A stretch of 64,000 nucleotides of DNA. Origin: Cinclus cinclus (taxonomy: Eukaryota > Chordata > Aves > Passeriformes > Cinclidae). This document shows positions 49,801 to 62,520 of the stretch, one piece after another (the stretch's first letter is position 1; the number at the start of each line of letters is the position of its first letter). The translations under genes and the position numbers were made by a program. The notes beneath the pieces were generated by a model. The model had not been told where the DNA came from. It did no database searches and saw only the letters and a program-made list of their open reading frames with translations. The stretch covers positions 12,640,347 through 12,704,346 of the forward strand of contig NC_085047.1 of NCBI RefSeq assembly GCF_963662255.1, read 5' to 3'.

Positions 49801-52375
49801 TTTCATCTGAATAAATAGCTGAACAGGAAAGCTTAGTATTATTGCTATTTCATTTTCTCCTTTCTGTAAATTCAGATAGATTTCCTAGGAGGGATGCTCT
49901 TTCTCTTCCCTTTGACATTTTTCTATTCTGTTCGCACATACACGCTTTCTCTACTTTTCTTTTATGCTTCATATTTTTTGATGATTTTCATTTTCACTTT
50001 AATCTCAAGAGGACAGCACTGTGTTGAGGCACATGCTGTAGCTATAGTGCTTGTTAAAGCTTTCATGTAGTATTTTTCAATATGAGTTTCACAAAAGCAA
50101 GTAAAAGAGGAAATAAAATTGGATGGCAGAAGTCAGCAGCCATTCAGAGCTACCTGAATCAGCAGCCACTTTAGAGGGGGAAGCAAAGAGCAGAACTTTT
50201 GACAGCAAATGGTGACCTCAGCAGCCTACCATTACCTGTTGGCAGCAGTGCAGTTTCACCAGTAAACTGGAGTGAGCATAAACATCTGCATTTAGTGATT
50301 ACAGTGTATTTCTACTTCAGCTCCTTTAGAATGAAATCCTTAACATTCCTCCAGAAAATGTAAGTTGCTGCCAGCTAAAGATTACATGGTAGGTGAGGAC
50401 GAATGTGCCAACATTTAAAAAAAGCACATTTACAAATAACACTTAGCTCATCAGATTATGACAGAAGAAATTAGAAGAAAAGGCCTACAAATCTATTAGA
50501 CTGAAGAAACGTCAAGGACAGAAGCGCATTTACCCAACATATCGTTCAGGAAATGTATTTTTTGTGGATGAAGACAGTATTTGCACAGAATTCAGGTGAA
50601 GACTAGTGGTGGTCTCTTTTGCAAGGACAAGATGGCAGTTAGATGGGTTACCAAACCCATGTCTTTGTGAGTCAAAAGGTTCAGCTGGAACTGGGTTTGG
50701 AAGAAAGGGTCAGGATCCAGTGATGGCATTGGCAATGCACATATATGTCATCTAATCTTGGCTTACAGTTTAGGTCGAGATCATGGAGATCCAAGTCTTC
50801 CTTAGAGCAAACCTTCAGGTAGCCTCTCTTCATTACTCATGACCTGCAGACCCAGCTCAAGCACCAAAGCAGGGCATAACAGCTGTCACTAAATTAATCT
50901 CCCCTGAATCAGGCTTTGATGCTTACTTCAGCCTTCAGAAAACCAATCTGGCCATTTTTAACCATTCTTTCCCAAACATTTCTTGCTTTCATGAAAAAAA
51001 GTGGGTATGTTGCTTAGGAAAACACAGGAATCAGATGCACTGAAAACAGGTAACCTGTGAGATAACGTGACTTCTTATTCCTGCTGGAATTCCTTCCAGT
51101 AGAATGGTTTAATTGAACAGAGGTATAGTAATCTGTATGAAGACATTTTGGAATACTGAATTCCTATAACATTGGGGAAAAAAAACACTGTGAGGACAGC
51201 AATTGGAAGGACATTCCAGAGATAAAATGAAGTTATAAAGATTGCCATCTCTTATGGTTACCAAACCAGGGAGTAGAGCCTTGGAACACCATATTCGCTC
51301 TTTGGTTGTTGAAACCAGCACACAATATACAGGTTTGTTTTTTTCCCTTCTGTCTAATTCCAACAAAGAAATGAGTGAATGTGTTAGGCCACAGTCCCTT
51401 CAAGATAAACAGACTGCAGAAATAAACAAATAAAGCTGTTCCCTGTTGTCAGAGGAAGAAGAATGCAGGTCAGATACAGCAGAAGGAAAGTAATTAATTT
51501 CAATTGTGGTAAACAAAACCAAGTACACAAGTTAAATACAAGCCCAACCTTGTAATGTATGCTCACAGATGAGTATATTTTCCTTTCCCCATTTGGCAAG
51601 GAACTTTAAAAGAGAATGCATTGAAATTTCTCCCTTTGGAAATATTCCATTATTCTGTTTCCCCAGCTTATACTCTAATTAACCCACTGGGAGGAAAATG
51701 TTTGAATTAAGTAGCCTGTATGTAGGCCTGCTTCATTCCTTTATGGGCATATAAAATCCCTAAGCAAATTTTCTAGCTTTTGACAACCCTTTCATTCAGA
51801 AATCATTCCTAATTTCCAATCTAAACCTCCTCAGTGCAACATGAAGTTGTTTTCTCTTGTTATGTTTGTTAGGGGGAAGAAATAACCAATGTCCACCTCG
51901 CTACAACCATAATTATTAAGGATCATCTGTAACCTTTGGTTGAGTTCAGATTATATGTTGGAAGATGTGAATGATTATGCTATTTACTAAATACTTTATG
52001 TCATGGAAGAAGAATTCTAATTAGTCTTATTTTCATTTACTTGTGGATAGCTTATTACGTTGGTTTACAGTTGTGTTTTGTTGCTTTTCCTACTGAGATT
52101 TTTATGGGTTTTCCTTTAATGATTCCTTCATGTATCTCATAGAATAGATTCTAAAATCTAGAAATTACTCCACAACTAGATTATTCCATTCACATTTCTC
52201 CTTGATCACACAAATAAAGGCAGTGGAGATATTTTCTTTTCACATTAAAAACCTTAACTTATATCCAGAAATATATACCCTGTTCAGCATGTCAGACTAT
52301 AGGAACAAATGGACACTTGTAAGATCTGTCCTTGGTTGCCTTGTCAGACCTGATCAATAGACTACAGCTGTGTTT
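40866..52375. other. Long unique non-coding stretch
   Basis: About 11.5 kb without a recognised exon, transposon or RNA gene. A 20-base T-run lies at 41693-41712, T-rich low complexity at 43158-43197, and a GTAT run near 47062-47073. Candidate conserved-looking stretches occur near 45380-45480 and 49140-49350 (homeobox-like TAAT motifs, little simple repeat), but conservation cannot be tested here. Frames such as 43789-43983, 46354-46554 and 47137-47415 have no recognisable domain. Confidence 0.5.
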
Positions 52376-52555
52376 CAGAGATGGCTTGGTTGAAAGAAAC
52401 CTTAAAGATCATCCAGTTTCAACAACCCTGCCATGGACTTCTCACTAGACCAGGTTGCCCAGAGCCCCATCCAACCTGGCCTTGAACACTTTCAGGGGTG
52501 GGGCATCTTCCGCTTCTCTGGGCATCCCATGCCAGGGCCTCATCACTCTGAGTGT
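52376..52555 (-). mobile_element. CR1 LINE, antisense 3' fragment
   Basis: On the + strand 'aaaccttaaagatcatccag', 'ctagaccaggttgcccagag' and 'catccaacctggccttgaac' give a typical reversed CR1 3' end. Similarity fades after 'gccagggcctcatcactctg'; a faint continuation may exist near 52626-52660 ('cccttatcctgtggccccca'). Confidence 0.87.
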
Positions 52556-55500
52556 TTGCTGTTAAAAAGCTCATAAAAAGAATATGGGATATGTTTTACC
52601 CTTTTTACTACTAATATTTTACTAAAATCTTGTTTTCCCTTATCCTGTGGCCCCCAGTTCTAACTATCACATATTTGAAAATCGTGATGGGACTGAAATT
52701 AATTAATATAAATGGCTTTTTTAAAAATTTAAAATAAAATGCAAAATTCTGGGTCCTGTAATAACATTAATATTGGCATCACCATTGACTTAAACAGAGC
52801 CAAGAATTTACTCTAGGTTTAAAAGATGTAAATATTATGCATAGGGCTTTTTTCCCCCATGGAATTTTGTGGCCAGAGTCAATAACTAATTTTTTCTTTA
52901 TTTTTCTCTTGCTTTTACTAGAAAACTGCCACAAAACATTCCTGTGTTTTTGCTTCTTTGTGGTTAATAATAAAAAGGAATATCAGTAAAACCTGAGCCA
53001 TTACAGAATTATGTCAAAATAAACCCCAAAACTGAGTGGAATTTAGCAAGATTGCTAAATGCATTTCCAGATCAGTGGTCACTGGGAAACATCAGTAGTG
53101 ATCAAGGAAGTTCTAAACATGGAAATTCAATCACAATGCCTCTAGTGAAAACATTACCAAAAATTTGCAATTATAATGCCTTGTTCTGAACTTCTGCTTA
53201 TCCACAACTACAGCACAGGGAACTATTAATTTTGGAAACAGAAATCCAAATTATGATTTATGCTTTCAACCCACATCTTCCCTGATGATAGAACATCTCA
53301 AAGTAAATATTTCCAGATTCCTGGAGAAGGAATCTATTGCTTGAACCATGGAGAGACAACATTATTTAAAGCAGTTTATAACTGTAAATCAACCTATTCA
53401 AGAGACATTTTCCAGATTCTTATGATAAAAACTTGGATTAATTCTGCTTCTTTCATTTTGCATTACAGTGACTAACTTTGATTAGAAAAGTCACACATGC
53501 AATATAAAGGACCAGACATATTTTGATTCTCAATTGAAATTGTGAACTGGCTCTACCTTTATTTACTTTTACAAAACTGGAAGATGGGAGTTTCCTCTCA
53601 CTGTGTTTCTCTTAGTTTTGCTGAAAACTAGCAATAATTCTCTATAACTGCAACACCCTCACCAAACACTTCTGAAACATAAGAGGGACGAACTGTGCTT
53701 TCAGTACAGCTATAAATTGTGGAATTCTAAAAGAAAATTGTATTTCACATATTGAAAATGAGAGTGAAAGGTAGAAAATACCCCTTCTCTGTTTTTGTGT
53801 GTCTACTTATTTTAGTCTTTTCTTACATCCAGCTTACTCCAAACTCACTGAAGAGTCTAGGAGTTTTACCTGCATAAATACCTAAAGACAAGACTCCTGT
53901 GGTGTGTTGTATGAGATTCTGCACTGCTTGGAAAACTCTTCTAAAGACCTATGAAAGTATAAATCAATAATTCAAAACCACCTAGAACTTTACTCCCTAA
54001 AATCTGAAATTAATGAAAAAGAATTCTGATATTTACTACTTCAGGTTCATTAGGCTAATCCACATGGAACTTCTTTAAACTCGCACCCCTGTCAAGCTTT
54101 TACAATTTTATGAATCAATATTGAGGTATGCTTTGACTTACTGGACAGAAAGAGCATTTTTGAACCTCTTACAATTTATTCCACCAAAGAGTATCAATGG
54201 GATCTTAAAGCTCCTGGTTATAAGTCTTCTGAGAATACACACGATGGCAAAGAGTTTGGAGTTCTTATGAAATGCTTACTGAAAAACAGTGCAGGTTTAT
54301 TCGCAAGACTTTTCTAAATTAAATAAGTTAAATTTGTGTCTTTGTCTCTCAAAAGTATGTATAAGCATTTAGCCATAGGGCAAACTATGCACCCTACAGT
54401 TCAGCTCCATCCAGCTATGCCAACAGTTTCCAGGAGAAAACTTGCATTAAAAGAACACAATCAGGAGGCAGTGCAGAGCTCATGCTTTACAGTGCCCTGT
54501 TTTCCAGCAATTTCTCGGTGGAATATAACTCAGCATTGTAGTTTCTTTTTTCTGGCTTACTGGATCCTTCCTCAACTGAGTTCAAGATTTCACATACAAT
54601 TGAAAAGTAAAAGAACAAAAGTAAAAGATAATCTGTACTGTGTCCTACTGCAATTTGTTGCAGCTGTTCTACTACATTTGCATAATATCATTTTTTTATC
54701 ATGGAAATTTTCATAAATACCTATTTCTTGTTCACTGTAGAAAATTACAAATGTGCAGAAGTACAACATGCATTTGGAATAACTGAATGTGACCCCTGTT
54801 AACTACTTAGAGAAGAAGAATTTCATTTTGACTACTAGTGTTAATCTATTTCCCATAACTTAACATATAGCTATTTTATCTCATGCTCCACAAAGAAAAA
54901 ATTATATTGCCAGTTAGAGGAGTTCTATTTTTATTTGTATGTTTAAACATTAATACGTATTTTCCCTAATTTATATTCCTAAGAAGATAATGCTGAATTA
55001 GAATCTTGAAGACATCAAATTAATACTGAAGAAGTATAATTTTCACTATTAACCTGTTGTTATTATTCTACTATGACCCCATTTTTGTTCAGACAATTTG
55101 AGGTGCATCATCAGAATGGAAAACTGTGCATCTTAAGAGATCAATTTCTGAAACCAGAAAACCTGCTTTTCCCAATAAGACTGCCTTTGCCTCAAATTAG
55201 TAATATTTAATTATGAAAAGCAAGGATAGTTAACACAATGTATCATATTTATTTTCCATATTACATTGCAGCAAAACACAATGGAAAGCAGTCACTTGTA
55301 TTTAATATTTTTTCTACTAAAACTACTTAAAAGTCATTACATTTTAATATATGATCTGATTGTTCTTGCTAAATAATGTAAAAATATTTAATTTTCTATA
55401 TTTTGATTTGCAACTTTAGACATTTTTTGTACTTTTATTTCAGTAACATAAAGCAAATATCACAGAAACCTGTTATTTCTGTGACCCAACAACTGTCCAG

Positions 55501-55674
55501 TTTTGACTGTAAATTGTCATTGTTTGTTGCAATGCTTCTTTTATCCAGACTAAAAATACTTTAACATTTTTAGCTTATTTTATGTCAAAGTTTTTAAGCC
55601 TAAAATCAAGTCAGTAGTCAATATTATGTCTCTTGAATGTACTGAATATATTTGGCACAGATACATTTAAATCT
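52556..55674. other. Unique AT-rich non-coding sequence
   Basis: No gene recognised. The open frame at 54336-54716 (126 codons) is among the longest outside repeats but shows no recognisable domain and has AT-driven composition. Confidence 0.5.
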
Positions 55675-55815
55675 TAGAATGGCCTGGGTTGAAAGGGACC
55701 ATAAAGATCATCTCCTTCCAACTCCCCTACCATGGTCAGGGACACCTCCCACTACATCAGGTTGCTCAGAGCCCCATTCAACCTGGCCTTGAACACTTCC
55801 AGGAATGGGGAATCA
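55675..55815 (-). mobile_element. CR1 LINE, antisense 3' end
   Basis: Short reversed CR1 3' end. On the + strand 'gggaccataaagatcatctc', 'agggacacctcccactacat', 'gttgctcagagccccattca' and 'cctggccttgaacacttcca' are visible. It is truncated after about 140 bp. Confidence 0.88.
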
Positions 55816-56845
55816 TATGAGGATCATATCTGTTCCTTTAAAACAGCTTTGCAAGGCAGTTATGTGCAGTTTCTATATTATCTCCCATTATTAGAACTTT
55901 CCTTTTTCAATAAGGCTAGAATTCAGTTCTTGTCTTACCATCTTTGCATAGAGGTAAACTGATTTCCTTAGCTAGTTTATCCTGAAAAAAAATTCTTAAA
56001 TAATAAAAGAATTAATATGATCTAAAATGAAGTGGCAATATGATTTTAAAAAGCTATATATTAAATTGTAATTCTTGAGGGATAATTTAAGGTAAATTTG
56101 ATTAAGTTAATGGAGCCTGTAAGAAATGAACTAGAGAATTCCAATTCACAGAATGAATGCTTTTCCAGTGTTCTGAGTAAAGAAAACTTTCTGATTGGCA
56201 TCTTTAATATGTGGCAGATACACAATACCTATTGGACTTGCATTTCTTCAGAGAAGGAGCTATCTTATTAAAGGTCTAAATAAAAGTACTTGTATATCTG
56301 TGGGAAGACTAGAAATTACACACAAGAGAATGTGTCATAAATTCTCAGTGAGGAGGGCACAACAAATGAGTTTATGTTTTCAGGCACAAACTATATAATT
56401 TAGTCTAGGTGTTTGTATAGAATGCCCAGAATCTCTAAAAATTTGCAGGTGATTTTCTCTGATACCTCTGTATTACACCTCATATATTTGATTATAGATT
56501 TGATATTTCAAGTTTTCTAGTGAGCCAGGAAATATACAGAACTTCCATTTGAAGGAGTGTTTGCTATCTAGAACTGAATGCATGTTAGATATTTTGTAAA
56601 CAAACCACACTATCTAACAGGCATACCAATGTAAAGTTTTTTTTCTCAAGATTGTAGTTTATTTTCTACTAATACTATATGTGAATGCAAAATCCTTAAT
56701 GTGATATTGAACACGGCCATGAAAGCAGATTAAAAAGTACCTTAAACAGAACTTGGTTTCTCCTTTCTTTCTTATACCAAAATAAACAGAGGATTGTGTA
56801 AACTTTTCTCATAATATTTTTAAGCTTATTTTTTGCATCTACAAC
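55816..56845. other. Unique AT-rich non-coding sequence
   Basis: Nothing recognised between two antisense CR1 ends. Confidence 0.55.
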
Positions 56846-57105
56846 ATAGAATCATAGAATCATCAAGGTGGGAAAAGACCTCCAGGATCATCAAGTCCAA
56901 CCTTTGATTGAACACCACCTTGTCAACCAGACCAGAGCACTGAGTGCCACTTCCATGCAGTTTATTTAATATCTCCAGGGTTGGTGACTCCACCACCTCC
57001 CCAGGCAGCCCCTTCTAATGTTTGACAACCCTTTCCACTCCTCCTGATGTGCAGTCTGAACCTCCCTTGGCACAGCTTGAGGCTATGTCCTCTTGTCCTG
57101 TCAAA
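56846..57105 (-). mobile_element. CR1 LINE, antisense 3' fragment
   Basis: On the + strand it begins 'atagaatcatagaatcatca' (two reversed terminal octamers), then 'caggatcatcaagtccaacc', 'caccaccttgtcaaccagac', 'actgagtgccacttccatgc' and 'tatgtcctcttgtcctgtc'. This wording marks a different CR1 subfamily from the copies at 24.4 and 55.7 kb. The element is truncated and non-coding. Confidence 0.92.
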
Positions 57106-57579
57106 AAATAAACCAACATGTCTTAATTTTGGATTTTTATTCTAGGGTTATTATTAGAGAATTTGGAGAGGAATAAAAATAGCAGGCCTGAATTTATATA
57201 GGGGATTATAATACAAAATGTACATTTAATAAAACACGTTCTTTGGAATTAAAAAATGCTCAGCAACTAAACATTGGCAATTAAACTGAAGGAAATGTGA
57301 CTCACTCATGCAGTCTAATTTGTCAAGTACATGACCACATACTTCCTTACTTCACAATCATTTCTTATCAAGTGTTGTGCAATGTACAGGGAGGGAGCAC
57401 TGCAGTAAAACTGTACCAGAGAGCACAGAGACAGGCATTGGGAATAAGGCAGGCAAGATTACAGAATATATAGGTTATTTCTTTATATTTACATACAGGG
57501 ACATATATAGATATATAGGTACACATACCTTTCTTCCAGGAACCGCTGAGTTTTTGCAGTATAATGTAGGCCTCAGCTA

Positions 57580-57835
57580 AGCCTATTTTCAAGATCAATA
57601 AATCTGAGACAGAAGAGACGCAGAGAATGCTTAAGGGAATGCAAAAATCTGTTTTTGGGAAGTGATTGAAAATGCTTGATTTGCTTAGACCAGCACAATG
57701 CAATCTAGCAAAAGATATGGTTTTTTCTCTATAAATATACAGGAAAAGAGTTGAATATAGAAGAAAGGAAAATTGCTCTGGGATTGACAGGAGTTTTAGG
57801 TACAAAAACAAATCAGTGTAAAATTGTGCTCAAAA
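57580..57835 (+). mobile_element. Probable old CR1 relic (sense)
   Basis: Weak but ordered similarity to the CR1 C-terminal ORF: 'gattgaaaatgcttgatttg' near 57664, 'ctctataaatatacaggaaa' near 57727 and 'ttaggtacaaaaacaaat' near 57796. In related CR1 copies the corresponding text encodes the '...LGLFSLEKRRL...Y.YI.G' region. The antisense frame 57368-57811 overlapping it is therefore probably spurious. Confidence 0.45.
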
Positions 57836-58142
57836 TAAAAGATTCAGGATTGTTGCCCTTTATGATTTTATCTTGTAGGAACACTGTTTGATAAATTAGG
57901 TATTCTGTTCAACCTTATGGATTTCAAGTTTTATTCAAAACCAAAAAATATAGGAATAAATTTTCTTAAGTTTTTTACCTCTATTGCTGCAATTCATAGC
58001 TACTATCTTCTCTTCTAAATTATAATCTTCCTCAGTTCTTTCTCATTTTGAGCCATATCCCTTTTGCCTTTGATTTTTGTCTCTTCTCCACTCTGCATTT
58101 ATCAAATGTTCATTTTAGGTTCTGGTACTTCTTTATATCCCT

Positions 58143-58231
58143 CCATCCATCCATCCATCCATCCATCCATCCTTCCATCCATCCATCCATCCATCCATCC
58201 ATCCATCCATCCATCCATCCATCCATCCATC
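58143..58231. repeat. (CCAT)n microsatellite
   Basis: About 22 tetranucleotide units with one internal interruption (CCTT near 58170). Frames through it encode His-Pro-Ser-Ile or Met-Asp-Gly-Trp repeats and are artefacts. Confidence 0.97.
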
Positions 58232-59042
58232 ATGCTACCTACAGATTCCCCAATATCTCTCTCTTCCCTCCCACCCATTTCGTCTCTTCTGTTTCCTTGC
58301 ATTACCTGGCTTGTGTCACTGTTCTCTTTGCATTCCCACTGCTCAACTTTCAGCTTTCTATATTGCCAAGTTTCTGTTTAGTCCTTCTGTTCCCTAATTC
58401 CCTTACAACTGGTCACCACACATGGGTGAAGGATCATTGCTGAGAACAAAAAGAGAATGTCTTTCTGCTCTTCCTTGTATCAAGTGTCATAATCAATGTG
58501 AATAACAAAACTCATCCACCCTTTTCAGCTCTGGAGAGCCTAGTCCTGAAGAATTCTCTAGATGATTTAGCTGCAAAACTTCAAAAGATGACAAACTCAT
58601 ATGAAGGTCCCGTTATTTTGTTCTGAATTATCTTGATGCTTAGACTTAAGGTATCTTTAATGCAGAGTTTCACTGGTATGAACAAAATTATATCCTTGAA
58701 TGCATGACATGCAAGAGTAAAACTACCCTTGAACCAGACATCCAACTGGAAAACACGTCTGAGCAATCTGCTAAATGTGCTGGTATTCTTCATGTAGAAT
58801 GCAGTATCACCAAGGAACAGAAAGCTTCAGGCAATCTGAAGCACAAGCCCTACTACCAGCAATTTATAAACCTGCAGCAGAAATTATAGCAGTAATATCA
58901 CATAGAGACTGCTTAAAGTGATGAATAAATTTAAAATGTTTCTTAAAACTATGAAGCTACATGAAATATCAGCAGTACTCATAAGGGTTTTGATTTTGTT
59001 ATTGTTTTGGGGTTTTTTTGCCTAGTGGATGTCACTAAAAAC

Positions 59043-59078
59043 CTCTCAGTCTAAATGTTTAACAGTTTAGACTGAGAG
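59043..59078. repeat. 36-nt near-perfect palindrome
   Basis: CTCTCAGTCTAAA (59043-59055) is perfectly complementary to TTTAGACTGAGAG (59066-59078). The spacer is itself nearly palindromic (TGTT-T-AACA plus one G), so the hairpin could continue after a one-base bulge. Confidence 0.95.
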
Positions 59079-59233
59079 CTCCCTTTCAGAACCTGTAGGA
59101 GGGAAAAATGTGTTGAAGTATATCAAACATTACCAAAAGTCAATGTCTGGAGTGAACACAGTGTATGTGAACACTAAAGATACATATTGTATGGTTCTAA
59201 AATGTGAGTCACTTTATTATATAATCACTTTAA

Positions 59234-59236
<3 letters not shown>

Positions 59237-59269
<33 letters not shown>
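59237..59269. repeat. (AT)n microsatellite
   Basis: About 16 uninterrupted AT units. Confidence 0.97.
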
Positions 59270-59271
<2 letters not shown>

Positions 59272-62230
59272 TTCAATATATCACTTCAACGGATCGATTT
59301 TTATAGTCAAGGAAAATGGTAATTTACACAGTATTTTAATTGAGGAAAAAAGTTAAATCAATAATCAATATATTTTTGAAGCAATGCTAAAGTAAATTAT
59401 ATACATAAATTTATTCCAACAATTGGGCAAAGTAATGCATATACTGTTAAAATATGAGCTGTAAGAAAATGACATCAGTTCTTTAAGTGGGAGATAGTTA
59501 AACCATTCTAACAGCCACAAACCCCTGTGTTAAGATGAAAATTCTAGTCTTGACCTCATCAGGAAGATACAGAATACATTGATTATGTGGAAACCTATAG
59601 GAAGCAAGAGTAATTAGACTGATTTACATACCCAAATTAACATAATTGTTTTTAAATACCAATGGTTTAAAACCCCAAGCGAGTATTGGACTGTAATTAT
59701 AATGAATGTGATTTACAGGAAAAGGCAACAGTTCAACTTCCCCAGTGATCCATGTAACTAAGGATATAATTTTAATTTTGCACTTAATTACTGTTTAAGA
59801 GATATACTACACAACTGTCATAGTACATCTCTAGTTCTCTGAAGACTAAAGAGATTTTACTAAATTGCAAAGACTTGCTAAATTTTTTGCTTACCTTAAC
59901 CTGTCTTCATGAAATGCAACAGTTTATACTTGTAAGGAGTACAAAGTGCATTTGAATGCCTCTTTCAAATGGCTGGGAGATTTTGTCAGGAAGTGTTTGG
60001 AATTTGTGTGATGTGCTTGGTTCGAGTAACCTCACCTTACTTCAAACCTATGGAACTGACCAAGTTTCCCTCAGCTTCCTGGGCAGTGAGAACAGAGAGA
60101 TGGAGATTTCACATCCTTTGGCAGAAAAAAACTATTTTGCAGTTCTGTATCAAAACGCCTTTGAAAAGAAACTCAGAGGTCAATTCTGAATTTGTTTAGG
60201 TAGATGAGAATTTTGACAAAGGCTTCAGTAGCTTAGAAAAAGTCCCCAGTTCCTAGTTATTTTTGTCATATTCAAGTTATTAGAGAAAGATTAAATATTT
60301 CTGGAACCTTCCTTTAAAGCTAAGCCTTCATGTTTTGAAAAGTGGCTTGATCTCTTAGTTATGATTAAGATTATTCTATAATCATCCTGATAATAGGAAT
60401 TATAAGAAAAATGCAAAATGCTTAAAATTTATAACAGTAAAGAAAGAGCCTATTCCTGTTTTTTTTTTTTAAACTGCATTTTCAAAGTCCTGTGACAAAT
60501 GTATTAAATGTTTCTGCAAAATTTCTTGGAAAAATAAAAAGACCATTTAAAGGATAAGCAAAATGAGTAAGTTGCTATTTGCTATCCCTGACCACAGTGG
60601 CAATTTTGAAACAAAGAAGGAAAAAAGCAATTCACTGCACCTAAATGATAAAGCCACAACAGAACGATTTAATATGAATTTCAAGCAAATTCTCTTACAC
60701 TTAAATTTCTGTAACATGATAGAACAGCAGATAAATTACAAGGCCATGACATACTTTCTTCAGTTCTAAGCCCTACTTTATGACAAGTAAGAATCTCTGA
60801 ATTAAGTAATCTGCCTATTTCAAACACAGACTTAATTTGAAAGATGTTACAATAGAGCAGAACAATGAACTACTAATTATGTTTTTTTCTTTTTTTTTTC
60901 TCCCCTTCTGTCTTTTGTTCAATCATCTATGCTCTTTCTATGGACTGCAGTAGATTGTATCAAATTGTATCCTGCTAGTGACAACACACTAATCATTTTA
61001 ATTCCTCCCTGGTTAATAGCCCCTTGATTCATAGACATCTGCTATATTTCATTCTCTATTTCTTCTTTCTCGAGAAGACTTTTCTTATTCTATAGCAGGA
61101 GAGATTTTCTCTATCCAATTTGTTCTGAGTTTCAATTTCAAGTCATGTCTGTCTCAGAGTAAATATTGTAGCTGATGGCTGAGAAAAACTTTATGGATTC
61201 GTTTCATGCGTCTTTTTTTCCCCTTCTATTCTCTGCCATATTATTTTTAAAATAATTTTTTAGATTTTTTGATCAACATCCAACATTAGCATCCAGTGCA
61301 AATTAAGGGATTTTCATTGCTTACACTGATGTTTATCACTTTTGTAACAAAAGAAAATGAGAACAATTCAAACCAGCTTTATATTCTGAGTGCATATGAA
61401 TTTCTAAAAGAAATCAGGAAATGCACAACGTACTAAGGTTTTCATTTTCTAATATCTTAGTGGAAGTATAGTTGCAAAGTTCAATGAAAAAAAAATAAAG
61501 TTTTCGGGCTCATTTGAACAGACATAAATAGTTTTCTGTAACAACGATCCCATGTAGTAGAGCGAACTGTGCACAAGATCTATTTTATTGCTTACTGTCA
61601 ATTGGAAGCCCCAAGAGTTAATTTCACAATACTTTTTCTTTTAACTTCCTGCTCACAATAATCTGATAAATTACAGAAGCGTTCACAACCTGGTCCATGC
61701 AAAATGTATTTTTGACAACAATAATCTGTTACCTGTATTTTAAGAGTGTATATGGTGCTAAGACTTTTTTTCTTCAAACATTGAAAGATTTATCTTTAGC
61801 TAATTTTAGTAAAAGGAAAATGAAACTTGAGCTCAGAGCGTTTTAGATTACCAATATATTTTTCTAATTTTGGCAGGTGAAAATGAGCAAGACACAGATT
61901 TTTTTCTGGGGAGAAGAAATATCAAATAAAAAATATTAAATAGGTAATTGAAATGTAGTAATGATATTGCTTAGTATTTGCATCAAAAAAGAAGGCACAA
62001 CACAGCTGTAGTGGTTTGTATAAACTTCCTGAAATAGTCAGGACACAGGCAGCTTCCTCTATGTGTGACAGAAAAACAATCAGTGATTGGTTTTGGGAAC
62101 TAATAACCACTGAAACCACTGGAAGAGATGGACGCGTCTCAGTGAAAATCACAATTTAAAAGTAATCTCTGTTTGGTTTCCCACCTCTGAGAAGGTGACC
62201 AGCCTGGCCGGGCCTGGGGCCATGGCCACA

Positions 62231-62340
62231 GATGGGATGGGATGGGATGGGATGGGATGGGATGGGATGGGATGGGATGGGATGGGATGGGATGGGATGG
62301 GATGGGATGGGATGGGATGGGATGGGATGGGATTGGGATG
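62231..62340. repeat. (GGGAT)n array inside the LTR
   Basis: About 22 GGGAT units, essentially perfect until a variant GGGATT at the right edge, where it passes into the GGAGA array. Confidence 0.97.
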
Positions 62341-62520
62341 AGAGGAGAGGAGAGGAGAGGAGAGGAGAGGAGAGGAGAGGAGAGGAGAGGAGAGGAGAGG
62401 AGAGGAGAGGAGAGGAGAGGAGAGGAGAGGAGAGGAGAGGAGAGGAGAGGAGAGGAGAGGAGAGGAGAGGAGAGGAGAGGAGAGGAGAGGAGAGGAGAGG
62501 AGAGGAGAGGAGAGGAGAGG
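62341..62520. repeat. (GGAGA)n array inside the LTR
   Basis: 36 perfect GGAGA units (180 bp), purine-only on the + strand. All six frames stay open or nearly so, giving spurious Gly/Glu/Arg or Leu/Ser/Pro repeat proteins. Confidence 0.98.

Larger units (their letters stand above)
57836..62006. other. Mostly unique non-coding sequence
   Basis: Apart from the CCAT array, a TA microsatellite and a hairpin (listed separately), I recognise no gene or repeat. Two overlapping frames at 59956-60199 have no recognisable domain. Confidence 0.5.

Noticed and set aside
54336..54716. 126-codon frame outside repeats
   Set aside because: No recognisable domain or family resemblance; this length is expected occasionally by chance in 64 kb over six frames.
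58048..58443. 131-codon and 105-codon frames
   Set aside because: Driven by the CCAT microsatellite.
59956..60199. Two overlapping frames of 76-77 codons that might be an exon
   Set aside because: No recognisable protein similarity and no way to choose between the frames.
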